In this document: positions 17,905 to 25,869 of the stretch, piece after piece | Numbering within the stretch: the first letter of the stretch is position 1 | Layout: each line of letters begins with the position of its first letter | From: Lacibacter sediminis | GTDB taxonomy: Bacteria > Bacteroidota > Bacteroidia > Chitinophagales > Chitinophagaceae | Length of the DNA stretch: 64,000 bases | Reading direction: 5' to 3' | Assembly: GCF_014168535.1 (NCBI RefSeq) | Contig: NZ_CP060007.1 | Span: 2,108,001 to 2,172,000, forward strand | The notes under the pieces: model-generated | The model's input: only the letters and a program-made list of their open reading frames with translations | Databases searched by the model: none | What the model was told of the DNA's origin: nothing | Position numbers and translations under genes: made by a program

Positions 17905-19032
17905 ATGAAAAAATTGTTGACAGTTGTGCTTGTATTTGCTTTTGTAAATGCAACAGCACAAGAAAAAAAATTTACTGTAACAGGTACTTTGCCGCCTGCA
18001 ACGAAGAAGTACAATGTATTGCTGAGCTGGAATAACGGCAACGGAGCCGAAGAAGCAAAAGTGGAAAACGGAAAGTTCACCATCAGTGGTGAGATTGACG
18101 AACCTGTAATGGCCACATTGATGTTGCAGGAAGCAAATCCACCGGCAGGTAAAGGATTTGACATGACGGAATACCGCCGCAGCAACCTTACTCTTTTTCT
18201 TGATGAAGGAACCATCACCATTGTTTCAAAAACATGGTTGAGCGAAGCCGAAGTAAAAGGCTCAGCTATTGTAAATGATTATTACAAATACCAACAGCAA
18301 ACAAAAGGGTTAAAAGAACTGGAAGATAAGATTGGTGATGTTTATTATGAATATAACAAAGCGAAGAACAGCACAGCTGCCAATCAGTTGATGGAAATGT
18401 TCAAGGTTCACCAGGAACTGATCCACGCAGAACAGTTGAAGTTTGTAAAAAACAATCCGTCTTCACCTGTTTCTTTGTACATGGCGGAGCAGGCTCTGGG
18501 TTTTGATATGGATGCAGCGAAAGGAGAGCCATTATATTTATTGCTGAATGAAAACCTGCGTAGTTCGGGGAAAGGGAAGCGTTTACAGGAAATGATCAAT
18601 GTTGGAAAGAAATCGATGGTTGGCGTAGTAGCTGCCGATTTTACACAACCAACTGCTGATGGAAAGAACATTTCACTCTCATCGTTTCGTGGTAAATATT
18701 TATTGGTTGATTTCTGGGCAAGCTGGTGTGGTCCCTGTCGGGCGGAAAGTCCAAACCTCGTGAAGGCATACGAAAAGTATAAGCCAAAGAACTTTGAAAT
18801 TTTTGGCGTTTCACTCGATCAAAGTAAAGACAAATGGTTAAAAGCAGTTAAAGATGATAAGTATACCTGGCCGCAAGTGGGTGATATGAAAGGATGGGAA
18901 AATGCAGCCTCACAGCAGTTTGGCATTTTAGGTATTCCGTTTAATATGCTGCTTGATCCAAACGGTGTGGTGATAGCAAGAAATTTAAGAGGCGAAGCGT
19001 TGGAGAAGAAGCTGGAAGAAATATTGAAGTAA
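17905..19032 (+). CDS. DUF4369-TlpA thiol-disulfide oxidoreductase, copy 2
   Basis: 375 residues, tandem paralogue of the preceding gene with the same order: signal (MKKLLTVVLVFAFVNATAQ), DUF4369 (VENGKFTISGEI), helical linker, TlpA domain with VDFWASWCGPCRAESPNL and GIPFNMLL. It has a longer central helical part than copy 1. The two domains share the segment SFRGKYxLVDFWASWCGPC nearly unchanged but the DUF4369 halves have diverged, suggesting the redox half is the constrained one. Followed by an unusually perfect bidirectional terminator. Confidence 0.9.
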   Translation: MKKLLTVVLVFAFVNATAQEKKFTVTGTLPPATKKYNVLLSWNNGNGAEEAKVENGKFTISGEIDEPVMATLMLQEANPPAGKGFDMTEYRRSNLTLFLDEGTITIVSKTWLSEAEVKGSAIVNDYYKYQQQTKGLKELEDKIGDVYYEYNKAKNSTAANQLMEMFKVHQELIHAEQLKFVKNNPSSPVSLYMAEQALGFDMDAAKGEPLYLLLNENLRSSGKGKRLQEMINVGKKSMVGVVAADFTQPTADGKNISLSSFRGKYLLVDFWASWCGPCRAESPNLVKAYEKYKPKNFEIFGVSLDQSKDKWLKAVKDDKYTWPQVGDMKGWENAASQQFGILGIPFNMLLDPNGVVIARNLRGEALEKKLEEILK

Positions 19033-19035
19033 AGA

Positions 19036-19078
19036 GACAAGACGCAAGAAAGAAACTCAAGAAACAAGTTACAAGTAT
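19036..19078. repeat. NNNCAAG heptamer-like repeat, left of terminator
   Basis: CAAG occurs at 19038, 19045, 19058, 19065 and 19072, that is at steps of 7, 13 (6+7), 7 and 7. It begins four bases after the stop of the second TlpA gene. It mirrors the CTTGNNN array on the other side of the terminator, giving a long imperfect inverted arrangement around the hairpin. Confidence 0.55.
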
Positions 19079-19079
19079 A

Positions 19080-19116
19080 AGAAAAGCCGGTGTTCAAAAT
19101 GAACACCGGCTTTTCT
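19080..19116. terminator. strong bidirectional terminator
   Basis: Sixteen-base-pair perfect stem (19080-19095 with 19101-19116) around a five-base loop, beginning AGAAAAGCCGG and ending CCGGCTTTTCT. A-run on one side and T-run on the other serve both the plus-strand TlpA genes and the minus-strand hexosaminidase. Confidence 0.9.
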
Positions 19117-19165
19117 CTTGTGCCTTGAACCTTGAATCTTGTTCCTTGGTTCTTGTGCCTTACAA
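19117..19165. repeat. CTTGNNN heptamer tandem array
   Basis: CTTG recurs at exact seven-base steps at 19117, 19124, 19131, 19138, 19145 and 19152, with a seventh unit beginning CTTA at 19159. The three bases after each CTTG vary. It ends two bases before the stop of the hexosaminidase gene. It does not encode protein and is not a CRISPR: unit far too short and no spacers. Confidence 0.7.
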
Positions 19166-19167
19166 TT

Positions 19168-20844
19168 TTATTTTTTTGCTTCCACAGTTGATTTCGGATC
19201 AAAGTATGCTTTACTGTAATTGGCTCCCCATAGGTCATAACGTTTAAACTGAACAAGCAAACGTTTTTCAAAATCGGCAGCATTACGTTTTTCTTTTGCT
19301 GTCCATAATACTTCACTCAATGCAGCCATGCGGGGGAAGATCATGTATTCAATTTTACTGCTGTTGTTCATGTATTCGGTCCATACATTGGCTTGCGCAC
19401 CACGTACATATTTCGCCTGCGACTCAGGTAATTCTTTTGGAATTGGCTCATACGTATATACTTTTTGTACAGTTGTAAAACCTCCAATGGTTACTGAATC
19501 TTCATTTGCAGTTTGTTTATGATCGAAATACATGTGACTGCCCGGTGTCATGATAACATAATGATTTTCTTTTGCAGCAGCAATACCGCCCGCTTCACCA
19601 CGCCAGCTCATCACCTGTGCATTTGGTGCAAGTCCGCCTTCCAGAATTTCATCCCAACCAATAATTGTTTTACCCTTGGCGTTGAGGTATTTTTCAATAC
19701 GCTGAATAAAATAACTCTGCAGTTCGTGTTCATCCTTCAGCTTCAGTTCTTTCATGCGCTTCTGGCAATTAGGGCATTGTTTCCAATGTGTTTTCGGACA
19801 CTCATCGCCACCAATATGCACATATTTCGAAGGGAAAAGTGAGATCGTTTCATCCAATACATTTTCAAGGAACTTGAATGTTTCATCTTTACCTGCACAA
19901 AACACATCATCAAACACGCCCCATGTTTCCTGCACAAATTTCACACGGCCCTTTTGTGCCTCCTGTACTGTTTTCAACGAAACCATATTTAACGGAATTT
20001 CTGTTGTCCTGTTGGGGAAACAACTTAATGACGGGTAAGCAGCAATCGCTGCACTGCCATGCCCCGGCATTTCAATTTCCGGAATAACTTCTACAAAACG
20101 GCTTTTTGCATAAGCCACCACTTCTTTAATTTCTTCCTGTGTATAATAGCCGTCATGAGGTTTATTGTCGTTGCCTTTTCCGGGGTAACGACCAATGATG
20201 GTACCATTGCGTTTGCTGCCAATATTCGTAAGCTCAGGGTATTTCTTGATCTCAATACGCCATCCCTGGTCTTCCGTTAAATGCCAATGGAAAACATTGA
20301 TCTTATGCAAAGCGAGATAGTCGATATATTTTTTTACAAATGATACCGGAGCAAAATGACGACCCACATCGAGATGCATACCACGGTAATCGAAACGGGC
20401 TTTATCAAATATCTTCACAAAAGGAATTGCAGCAGTTCCGTTTTGTTGAACAGGCAATAATTGAATGAGTGATTGTACTGCATGAAAAGCAGATTCATCA
20501 AAATTTGCTTCGATGCGGACACCGCTCTTACTTACGTTTAAACGATAAGCTAATGCACCACCTGTAGGCATGCGTGTTGAAGAAAAAACAATATCAGCCT
20601 TGCTGCCTTTTGCCTGCACAGCTTCGATGTTGTAATACTTTTTTAAGTATTCTGTTAGATAGTTGGTAACTGCATTTGCGCCATCACCATCAGGGAAATT
20701 GCTGCTCCAGGTAATCTTTTGTTTTAACGTGTACGTTCCTTTTTCAGGTTGTTTCATTTCGTATGGCTGCGGAATAATACTAATTTCCTGCGCCGAAACA
20801 ATAAGCGAACAACTGACAAACATGATCGATAAAAACCTTTTCAT
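19168..20844 (-). CDS. beta-N-acetylhexosaminidase, GH20
   Basis: 558 residues, secreted (signal MKRFLSIMFVSCSLIVSAQ). Releases terminal GlcNAc/GalNAc from glycans, chitin fragments or peptidoglycan pieces. The N-terminal GH20b domain (about 22-145) precedes the catalytic barrel from FDYRGMHLDVGRHF onward. The Asp-Glu catalytic pair is in YVHIGGDECPKTHW at about residue 335-348; the substrate-assisted mechanism needs this D-E. An extra Cys-rich loop CPNCQKRM follows the active site. It stands alone between a bidirectional terminator and the CocE gene. Confidence 0.94.
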   Translation of the reverse strand: MKRFLSIMFVSCSLIVSAQEISIIPQPYEMKQPEKGTYTLKQKITWSSNFPDGDGANAVTNYLTEYLKKYYNIEAVQAKGSKADIVFSSTRMPTGGALAYRLNVSKSGVRIEANFDESAFHAVQSLIQLLPVQQNGTAAIPFVKIFDKARFDYRGMHLDVGRHFAPVSFVKKYIDYLALHKINVFHWHLTEDQGWRIEIKKYPELTNIGSKRNGTIIGRYPGKGNDNKPHDGYYTQEEIKEVVAYAKSRFVEVIPEIEMPGHGSAAIAAYPSLSCFPNRTTEIPLNMVSLKTVQEAQKGRVKFVQETWGVFDDVFCAGKDETFKFLENVLDETISLFPSKYVHIGGDECPKTHWKQCPNCQKRMKELKLKDEHELQSYFIQRIEKYLNAKGKTIIGWDEILEGGLAPNAQVMSWRGEAGGIAAAKENHYVIMTPGSHMYFDHKQTANEDSVTIGGFTTVQKVYTYEPIPKELPESQAKYVRGAQANVWTEYMNNSSKIEYMIFPRMAALSEVLWTAKEKRNAADFEKRLLVQFKRYDLWGANYSKAYFDPKSTVEAKK

Positions 20845-20888
20845 CTGCTGGTTTGATTTTGTTTAGGGGTTATAAATAATGACTGAAT

Positions 20889-22781
20889 TTATTTTAAAAC
20901 AGGTAACACAATGTTTGATCCGTTCTTTGCATCGTGCCATATTTTGATGGTACTTTTGATGTAATCTTTTGCATTTGCTTCGTAAATATTTACAAACTGC
21001 TGCGGGTTACGATCTACTAACGGGAACCAACTGCTTTGAATCTGAATCATAATGCGATGCCCTTTTTTGAATGTGTGTGCCACATCAGGTAATTCAAATT
21101 TCACCTTCTCAACTTTGTTTGGAGTAAAAGCAGCTGGTGTTTCAAAACTGTTACGAAAGCGTCCACGCATTACTTCGCCACGCACCAACATCTGATAATC
21201 GCCCATTGGATAACTTCCGCCACCTAAGCGACCTGCTGCTGATGCAGAACCCGGATAACTGAAATCACTAGGGAATACATCGATCAGCTTCACCACAAAA
21301 TCTGCATCAGTTGTTGAAATACTGGTAAGCAAATCAGCAATCACTGTTCCTGCAAGTGTAACATCTTCCGTTAAGATTTCTGTTTGAAAAGAAAGTACAT
21401 CTGTACGGCGATTGGCAAAACGCTGATCATCGGTCATGTAAGCAATGGTTCTGCTGAAATGCACATCTTCTGTGTAGGGAACAGGCTTGGCAGGATCACT
21501 CACATACTCGGAAGAACTATTGGATGAAGTTGGTTTGTTCCAGCTCAAGCCGCCATTTGGTTGTAAGAACATCGGTGTCATTTTTACATTGGCAGCAGGC
21601 CATTGTGTAAACTTGCGCCATTGATTTTCGCCGGTGAAGAAAATCGTTGCTTCAGCAAGTTGATCAATATTCGCTTTGCCTTCAAGATGATGCATGAAGA
21701 AAGGCAATTCAATTTCATTTTGATAATAAGTAGAAGTGTTGCTCTCGAATTTTACATTACCTAAACTGGTGCCATCGCCTCTGCTCCACTGCCCATGATA
21801 CCATGGACCCATCACAATACGGTTGTTATTCTTTGCCTTCTTTTCAATGGCTTCATACGTGCGCCATGCGCCAAAGCAATCTTCTGCATCAAACAAGCCA
21901 CCTACAACAAGTGTTGCTGTATGGGTCGGTACATTGTTGACGAAGTTGCGGATGTTACGTGCTTTCCACCAATCATCATAATTGGGGTGTTTATACATCT
22001 CATGCCAGAAAGCAATACTGTCGCCAATAAGTGTTGCAAGATTTTTTGTAGAGCCGGCTTCTAAATAGAATTTATAAGCGTCTCTTGTTGGGAATTGAAA
22101 ACCCGGCGAACCAACTGTTGTTGGTTTTGGACGAGGCTTGCCGAAAGATGAATAAAATGAAAATCCATCCATTTGAAAGAAGGCGCCGTTGTGATGAAAA
22201 TCATCACCCATAAACCAATCGGTAACAGGAGCCTGCGGACTAACTGCCACAAGCGATGGATGATTACTCAATGCAGCAATGGTAGAATAGAAACCCGGAT
22301 AGGAAATTCCAAATATGCCCACCTTCTTATTGTTGTTCGGAATATTTTTTGTCAACCAATCAATAGCATCATACGTGTCACTTGCTTCATCAAACTCAGT
22401 TCCTTTTTTGTTGGGGTTAAAGGGACGTACATCCATAAACTCACCTTCACTCATCCAACGGCCACGAACATCCTGGATAACGATGATGTAATTGCGGCGC
22501 ATATAATAACGCCATTGATTATCCCAGAAAGCACGGAAGTTATTTTCACCATAAGGTGCACAGGAATACGGTGTGCGATTCATTAAAATGGGATGCGCTT
22601 CACTGTTATTCTTTGGTGTGTAAACAGCGGTGAATAGTTTAATGCCATCCCGCATGGGAATCATGATCTCTTTCTTTGTATAGTTATCACGTATCCACGC
22701 AGAATCCTGGAGGTTGAGTGTTTGCGAGCTGAGCGATAAAAAACAGAAGAGCGATAGTAGTGTGAATGCAAGTTTTCTCAT
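20889..22781 (-). CDS. CocE/NonD family alpha/beta hydrolase
   Basis: 630 residues, secreted (signal MRKLAFTLLSLFCFLSLSSQ). X-Pro dipeptidyl-peptidase / cocaine-esterase-like fold: the nucleophile Ser is in GIFGISYPGFYS (about residue 160), an Asp near LFDAEDCFGAW and a catalytic His in MGPWYHGQWSRG. The C-terminal jelly-roll domain begins around AYMTDDQRFANRRTDVLSF. Family members hydrolyse esters or amides, including beta-lactam and peptide-like substrates; the substrate here is not predictable. Its start lies about 95 bases from the next gene on the same strand. Confidence 0.9.
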   Translation of the reverse strand: MRKLAFTLLSLFCFLSLSSQTLNLQDSAWIRDNYTKKEIMIPMRDGIKLFTAVYTPKNNSEAHPILMNRTPYSCAPYGENNFRAFWDNQWRYYMRRNYIIVIQDVRGRWMSEGEFMDVRPFNPNKKGTEFDEASDTYDAIDWLTKNIPNNNKKVGIFGISYPGFYSTIAALSNHPSLVAVSPQAPVTDWFMGDDFHHNGAFFQMDGFSFYSSFGKPRPKPTTVGSPGFQFPTRDAYKFYLEAGSTKNLATLIGDSIAFWHEMYKHPNYDDWWKARNIRNFVNNVPTHTATLVVGGLFDAEDCFGAWRTYEAIEKKAKNNNRIVMGPWYHGQWSRGDGTSLGNVKFESNTSTYYQNEIELPFFMHHLEGKANIDQLAEATIFFTGENQWRKFTQWPAANVKMTPMFLQPNGGLSWNKPTSSNSSSEYVSDPAKPVPYTEDVHFSRTIAYMTDDQRFANRRTDVLSFQTEILTEDVTLAGTVIADLLTSISTTDADFVVKLIDVFPSDFSYPGSASAAGRLGGGSYPMGDYQMLVRGEVMRGRFRNSFETPAAFTPNKVEKVKFELPDVAHTFKKGHRIMIQIQSSWFPLVDRNPQQFVNIYEANAKDYIKSTIKIWHDAKNGSNIVLPVLK

Positions 22782-22876
22782 GCTAACGATTTAGGCACGA
22801 AAGTTATTGAATTTGGCTGAGACCAGTCCACCGGTTATATATTCGGTACAATCGGTTGCACAGCCTGCAACTGCTA

Positions 22877-23431
22877 TTAAAAACGCTGTTCGGCAATCAC
22901 ATTCCACTTGCCGGGAGTGAGTTTAAGAAGAGAAATGCTATTCACTTCAAACTGCTCATCAAATGGCTGCCGTTTGAAATGATCCCATGCTTTGTTAAAA
23001 TCGCCGGGCTTAATATCCCTGTTGGCAATGGTTACATGAGGGTGAAAAGGACGGTCATCCGGCTTGATCTCATCGTGGAATGGTTGAATAAAATGATCTT
23101 CCACAGCTTTTCTCAGACTACCTAACTGATGATTTTCTTCAACGGCTGCAAAAATTACCCTGTTGCTGAAATGGGAGAATTGCTGAAGATGGATATTGAA
23201 AGGTGGGATTTTTGTTTGAAAAGAATGAATGGTGTTAATCATTAGTTGCTCCTTTTCATTCAGCAACCAGAATGGTGGGATGAGTGTGACGTGTGCAGAC
23301 GATTTTAGTGCTACGGTGCAACCAAAACGATCTCGCATCCATAATTTGTATGCCTGTATCTTTTTGTCGATCTCAGGTGAACAAAGTACAGCGATGTAAA
23401 ACATACTGTGAGATGGTTGCTGATTGTTCAT
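22877..23431 (-). CDS. 2'-5' RNA ligase / cyclic phosphodiesterase-like protein
   Basis: 184 residues of the 2H phosphoesterase fold. The two HxT motifs are visible: SAHVTLIPPF (about residue 48) and HPHVTIANRD (about 137), which form the active site acting on 2',3'-cyclic phosphate or 2'-5' bonds in RNA or small nucleotides. A second in-frame Met nine codons in (23404) is possible, but the A-rich stretch before 23431 favours the first. Divergent from the small membrane protein gene with a 74-base gap. Confidence 0.85.
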   Translation of the reverse strand: MNNQQPSHSMFYIAVLCSPEIDKKIQAYKLWMRDRFGCTVALKSSAHVTLIPPFWLLNEKEQLMINTIHSFQTKIPPFNIHLQQFSHFSNRVIFAAVEENHQLGSLRKAVEDHFIQPFHDEIKPDDRPFHPHVTIANRDIKPGDFNKAWDHFKRQPFDEQFEVNSISLLKLTPGKWNVIAEQRF

Positions 23432-23505
23432 TTATTTTACTGGTAAGCTTGCATTTTGCAAATGAAATTAATACCTTCTGCTATTATTCATCTAAAATTA
23501 TTCCC

Positions 23506-23856
23506 ATGTCGGCAGCAGCTAAATCTGTTTTTTATTTTGGTCTGTATCTTTATGTGGTTGGTCTGACATTGGTGCTAGCACCCGATTCTTTGCTTTCACT
23601 TACGCAGATGCCTGCAACTAAAGAAGTATGGATAAGAGTGGTGGGCTTGATTGTAATTGCTATAGCTTTTTATTATCAACAAAGTGGCAGTAAAAATATT
23701 GTCAGCTTTTTCCCTCTAACTGTAGCGGCACGTATTTTTATATTTTGCGGGTTCGTTGCATTTGTGTTATTAAAATTAGCTTCGCCAATGTTAATTGGTT
23801 TTGGCATTGTTGATTTACTTGGTGCAATCTGGACCTGGCAGGCACTAAAAAAGTAG
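23506..23856 (+). CDS. small integral membrane protein, unknown function
   Basis: 116 residues, apparently four transmembrane helices (SVFYFGLYLYVVGLTLVLA; VWIRVVGLIVIAIAFYYQ; VAARIFIFCGFVAFVLLKLA; LIGFGIVDLLGAIWTWQAL). The start at 23506 is chosen because the longer frame back to 23293 runs through the opposite-strand RNA-ligase gene. No enzymatic motif is visible. Family not recognised; conserved small four-helix proteins of this kind are common in Bacteroidota. Confidence 0.75.
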   Translation: MSAAAKSVFYFGLYLYVVGLTLVLAPDSLLSLTQMPATKEVWIRVVGLIVIAIAFYYQQSGSKNIVSFFPLTVAARIFIFCGFVAFVLLKLASPMLIGFGIVDLLGAIWTWQALKK

Positions 23857-23889
23857 CAGATGTATTTTGGGGATTGTTAGCAGCTGGAG

Positions 23890-25086
23890 TTAAAACAATT
23901 TCGGTATTTCATTGATAAACGTCACTACGCTCATCCATAACATCACAGCTACAACCATCCATCCGCTCCAAAGTAACCATGCAGGATGTTGGTAATATGG
24001 TAATTTTCGTTTCATCATCACCCATAACATCAATCCCAATGAAAACGGAAGTATAAAACCATTGAGAGTTCCTACTACAATCAAAATAAAAACAGGCTTG
24101 CCCCAAAATAAAAAGATGCCTGTTGAGATAAGGATAAACAGAACGGTGGCGAGGCGTTGCTGACGATTAAAAACAGGATGTAATGTTTTTAAGAATGTAA
24201 TCGAAGTGAAAGCAGAACCAACAACAGAAGTGATGGCTGCACACCATAACACAATGCCAAATATTTTATAACCCAACGTGCCTGCTGCTGCCTGGAACAC
24301 GGATGCTGCAGGATTTGCTTCATTCAACTGAAAGCCCTGATTTAAGATGCCATACACTGCAAGGAATAATAAAATACGCATGGCGGCTGTCAATACAATA
24401 CCATTCACCGCACTCCGTTTCACCTGTTGCATACTAAGTGTTGCTGATTTATCTTCCAGTAAACGGTGTGCACCTGCAAAAGTAATATAGCCACCAACGG
24501 TTCCGCCAACTAATGTAACAATGGAAGTGAAGTTGATTGTAGAAGGTATAACTGTGCGATGAACAACAGTTGCAAGAGGAGGTTCTGCATAAAATACAAC
24601 ATACAACATAAGACCAAGCATAACAATGCCGAGGATCTTTACAAAGAGATCCATCGACTTTGCAATATCTTTCGATAGAAAGATCACAATGCCGATCAAT
24701 GCGCTGATGATGCTCCCGGTTTCAACACTCACCGGAAATAAAATATTCAAACCCAAACCTGCTCCTGAAATATTACCGATGTTGAAGGCGAGTCCGCCAA
24801 TGCATATCAGTACTGTAAGTACGTGTCCGCTGTTGGGAACAACTTCATTTGCCAGTTCTGAACCACGTTTGTTATTGGCTGTGAGTATTTGCCAGATGTT
24901 GAGTTGAGCAATAATATCAATGATCACCGACACAAGAATTACAAATCCCATGCTTGCCATCAGCTGCTGTGTAAACACAGTGGTTTGTGTAAGAAAGCCG
25001 GGCCCGATTGCTGATGTTGCCATAAGAAAAGCAGCGCCTGCACCTTTGCCACCCAATAGTTTCCAGTTAGTTTGCTTTGATGTCAA
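23890..25086 (-). CDS. YcsG-like NRAMP-fold transporter of the 5-oxoprolinase operon
   Basis: 398 residues with about 11 transmembrane helices of the NRAMP fold. The TM1 metal-binding DPGN motif of true NRAMPs is replaced by AIGPGFLTQT, and TM6 has GGYITFAGAHR instead of MPH. This matches the NRAMP-related proteins encoded next to LamB/YcsF genes, such as Bacillus YcsG. It overlaps pxpA by 20 bases, so it is part of the pxp operon. Transport of 5-oxoproline or an ion coupled to its use is plausible inference; transition-metal import is unlikely with these ligands missing. Confidence 0.85.
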   Translation of the reverse strand: MTSKQTNWKLLGGKGAGAAFLMATSAIGPGFLTQTTVFTQQLMASMGFVILVSVIIDIIAQLNIWQILTANNKRGSELANEVVPNSGHVLTVLICIGGLAFNIGNISGAGLGLNILFPVSVETGSIISALIGIVIFLSKDIAKSMDLFVKILGIVMLGLMLYVVFYAEPPLATVVHRTVIPSTINFTSIVTLVGGTVGGYITFAGAHRLLEDKSATLSMQQVKRSAVNGIVLTAAMRILLFLAVYGILNQGFQLNEANPAASVFQAAAGTLGYKIFGIVLWCAAITSVVGSAFTSITFLKTLHPVFNRQQRLATVLFILISTGIFLFWGKPVFILIVVGTLNGFILPFSLGLMLWVMMKRKLPYYQHPAWLLWSGWMVVAVMLWMSVVTFINEIPKLF

Positions 25087-25807
25087 TGTGGTTTTGTTTT
25101 AATGCCGATGAAATGGTTTTTGCAAATACAACGGCATTGCTGCCGTCGCCATGTATGCAAATAGTATCTGCTTTTAAGGCAATGATCTTTTCTGTTACAG
25201 TTGTTACTGTTTGTGTGTTGATCAGTTGTAGTATTTGTTGGAGCGATGTCTGTTCATCGGTAATTAATGCATTGGGTTGGGAGCGGGGAGTTAAGCTGCC
25301 ATCATCCCGGTAAGTACGGTCAGCAAATACTTCATGTGCAGTTTGTAAACCAAATCTATTTGCTTCGGTCAATGAAATACTGCCACTTAAACCAAACATG
25401 ATCAACGAAGGGGCAAAATCGTAAACAGCTTTTGCAATAGCTGCTGCAATTGTTTTGTCTTTTGCAGATTGATTGTACAAAGCTCCATGAGGTTTTACAT
25501 GATGCAAAACTGCTCCTTGTTCTTTTGCGAGTTGAGCGATGGTAAAAAGTTGTGCTGTTACAATGTCATAAATTTCTTCGGCTGTTTTTTGCATTTCTGT
25601 TCGACCAAAATTTTCTTTATCGTGCCACGATGGATGTGCACCAATGGCAACGTTATGTTGCAGGCATAATTCAATGGTGCGCTTCATCGTATCCATATCT
25701 CCTGCATGATAACCACAGGCAATATTGGCACTGCTGATGAGCGGTATAATCTGTTCATCAGTTAGTAATCCTTCACCTAAATCACAATTAAGATCAATTG
25801 ATTTCAT
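25067..25807 (-). CDS. pxpA: 5-oxoprolinase subunit A (LamB/YcsF family)
   Basis: 246 residues from the ATG at 25805-25807. With PxpB and PxpC it forms the ATP-dependent prokaryotic 5-oxoprolinase that opens 5-oxoproline (pyroglutamate) to glutamate. The N-terminus SIDLNCDLGEG and the motifs NIACGYHAGD and GAHPSWHDKENFGR are the family signature (conserved His/Asp). An upstream ATG three codons earlier (25816) is less typical. The gene sits between the pxpBC fusion and the YcsG-like transporter on the same strand, the expected neighbourhood. Confidence 0.95.
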   Translation of the reverse strand: MKSIDLNCDLGEGLLTDEQIIPLISSANIACGYHAGDMDTMKRTIELCLQHNVAIGAHPSWHDKENFGRTEMQKTAEEIYDIVTAQLFTIAQLAKEQGAVLHHVKPHGALYNQSAKDKTIAAAIAKAVYDFAPSLIMFGLSGSISLTEANRFGLQTAHEVFADRTYRDDGSLTPRSQPNALITDEQTSLQQILQLINTQTVTTVTEKIIALKADTICIHGDGSNAVVFAKTISSALKQNHIDIKAN

Positions 25808-25824
25808 GTTGCACATTGGCCGGT

Positions 25825-25839
25825 ACGGTCGAAGACCGT
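25825..25839. repeat. short REP-like hairpin
   Basis: ACGGTC-GAA-GACCGT, followed by CAGACC, in the 62-bp gap between pxpBC and pxpA. It shares CGTCAGAC with both arms of the palindrome inside pxpBC, which hints at a common repeat family. No T-run, so not a terminator. Confidence 0.45.
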
Positions 25840-25869
25840 CAGACCATATTTAAGACGATGATTTATTCT

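Noticed and set aside
19117..19165. CRISPR-like array
   Set aside because: Units are only seven bases with three variable positions; no direct repeats of 20-40 bases or unique spacers, and no cas genes.
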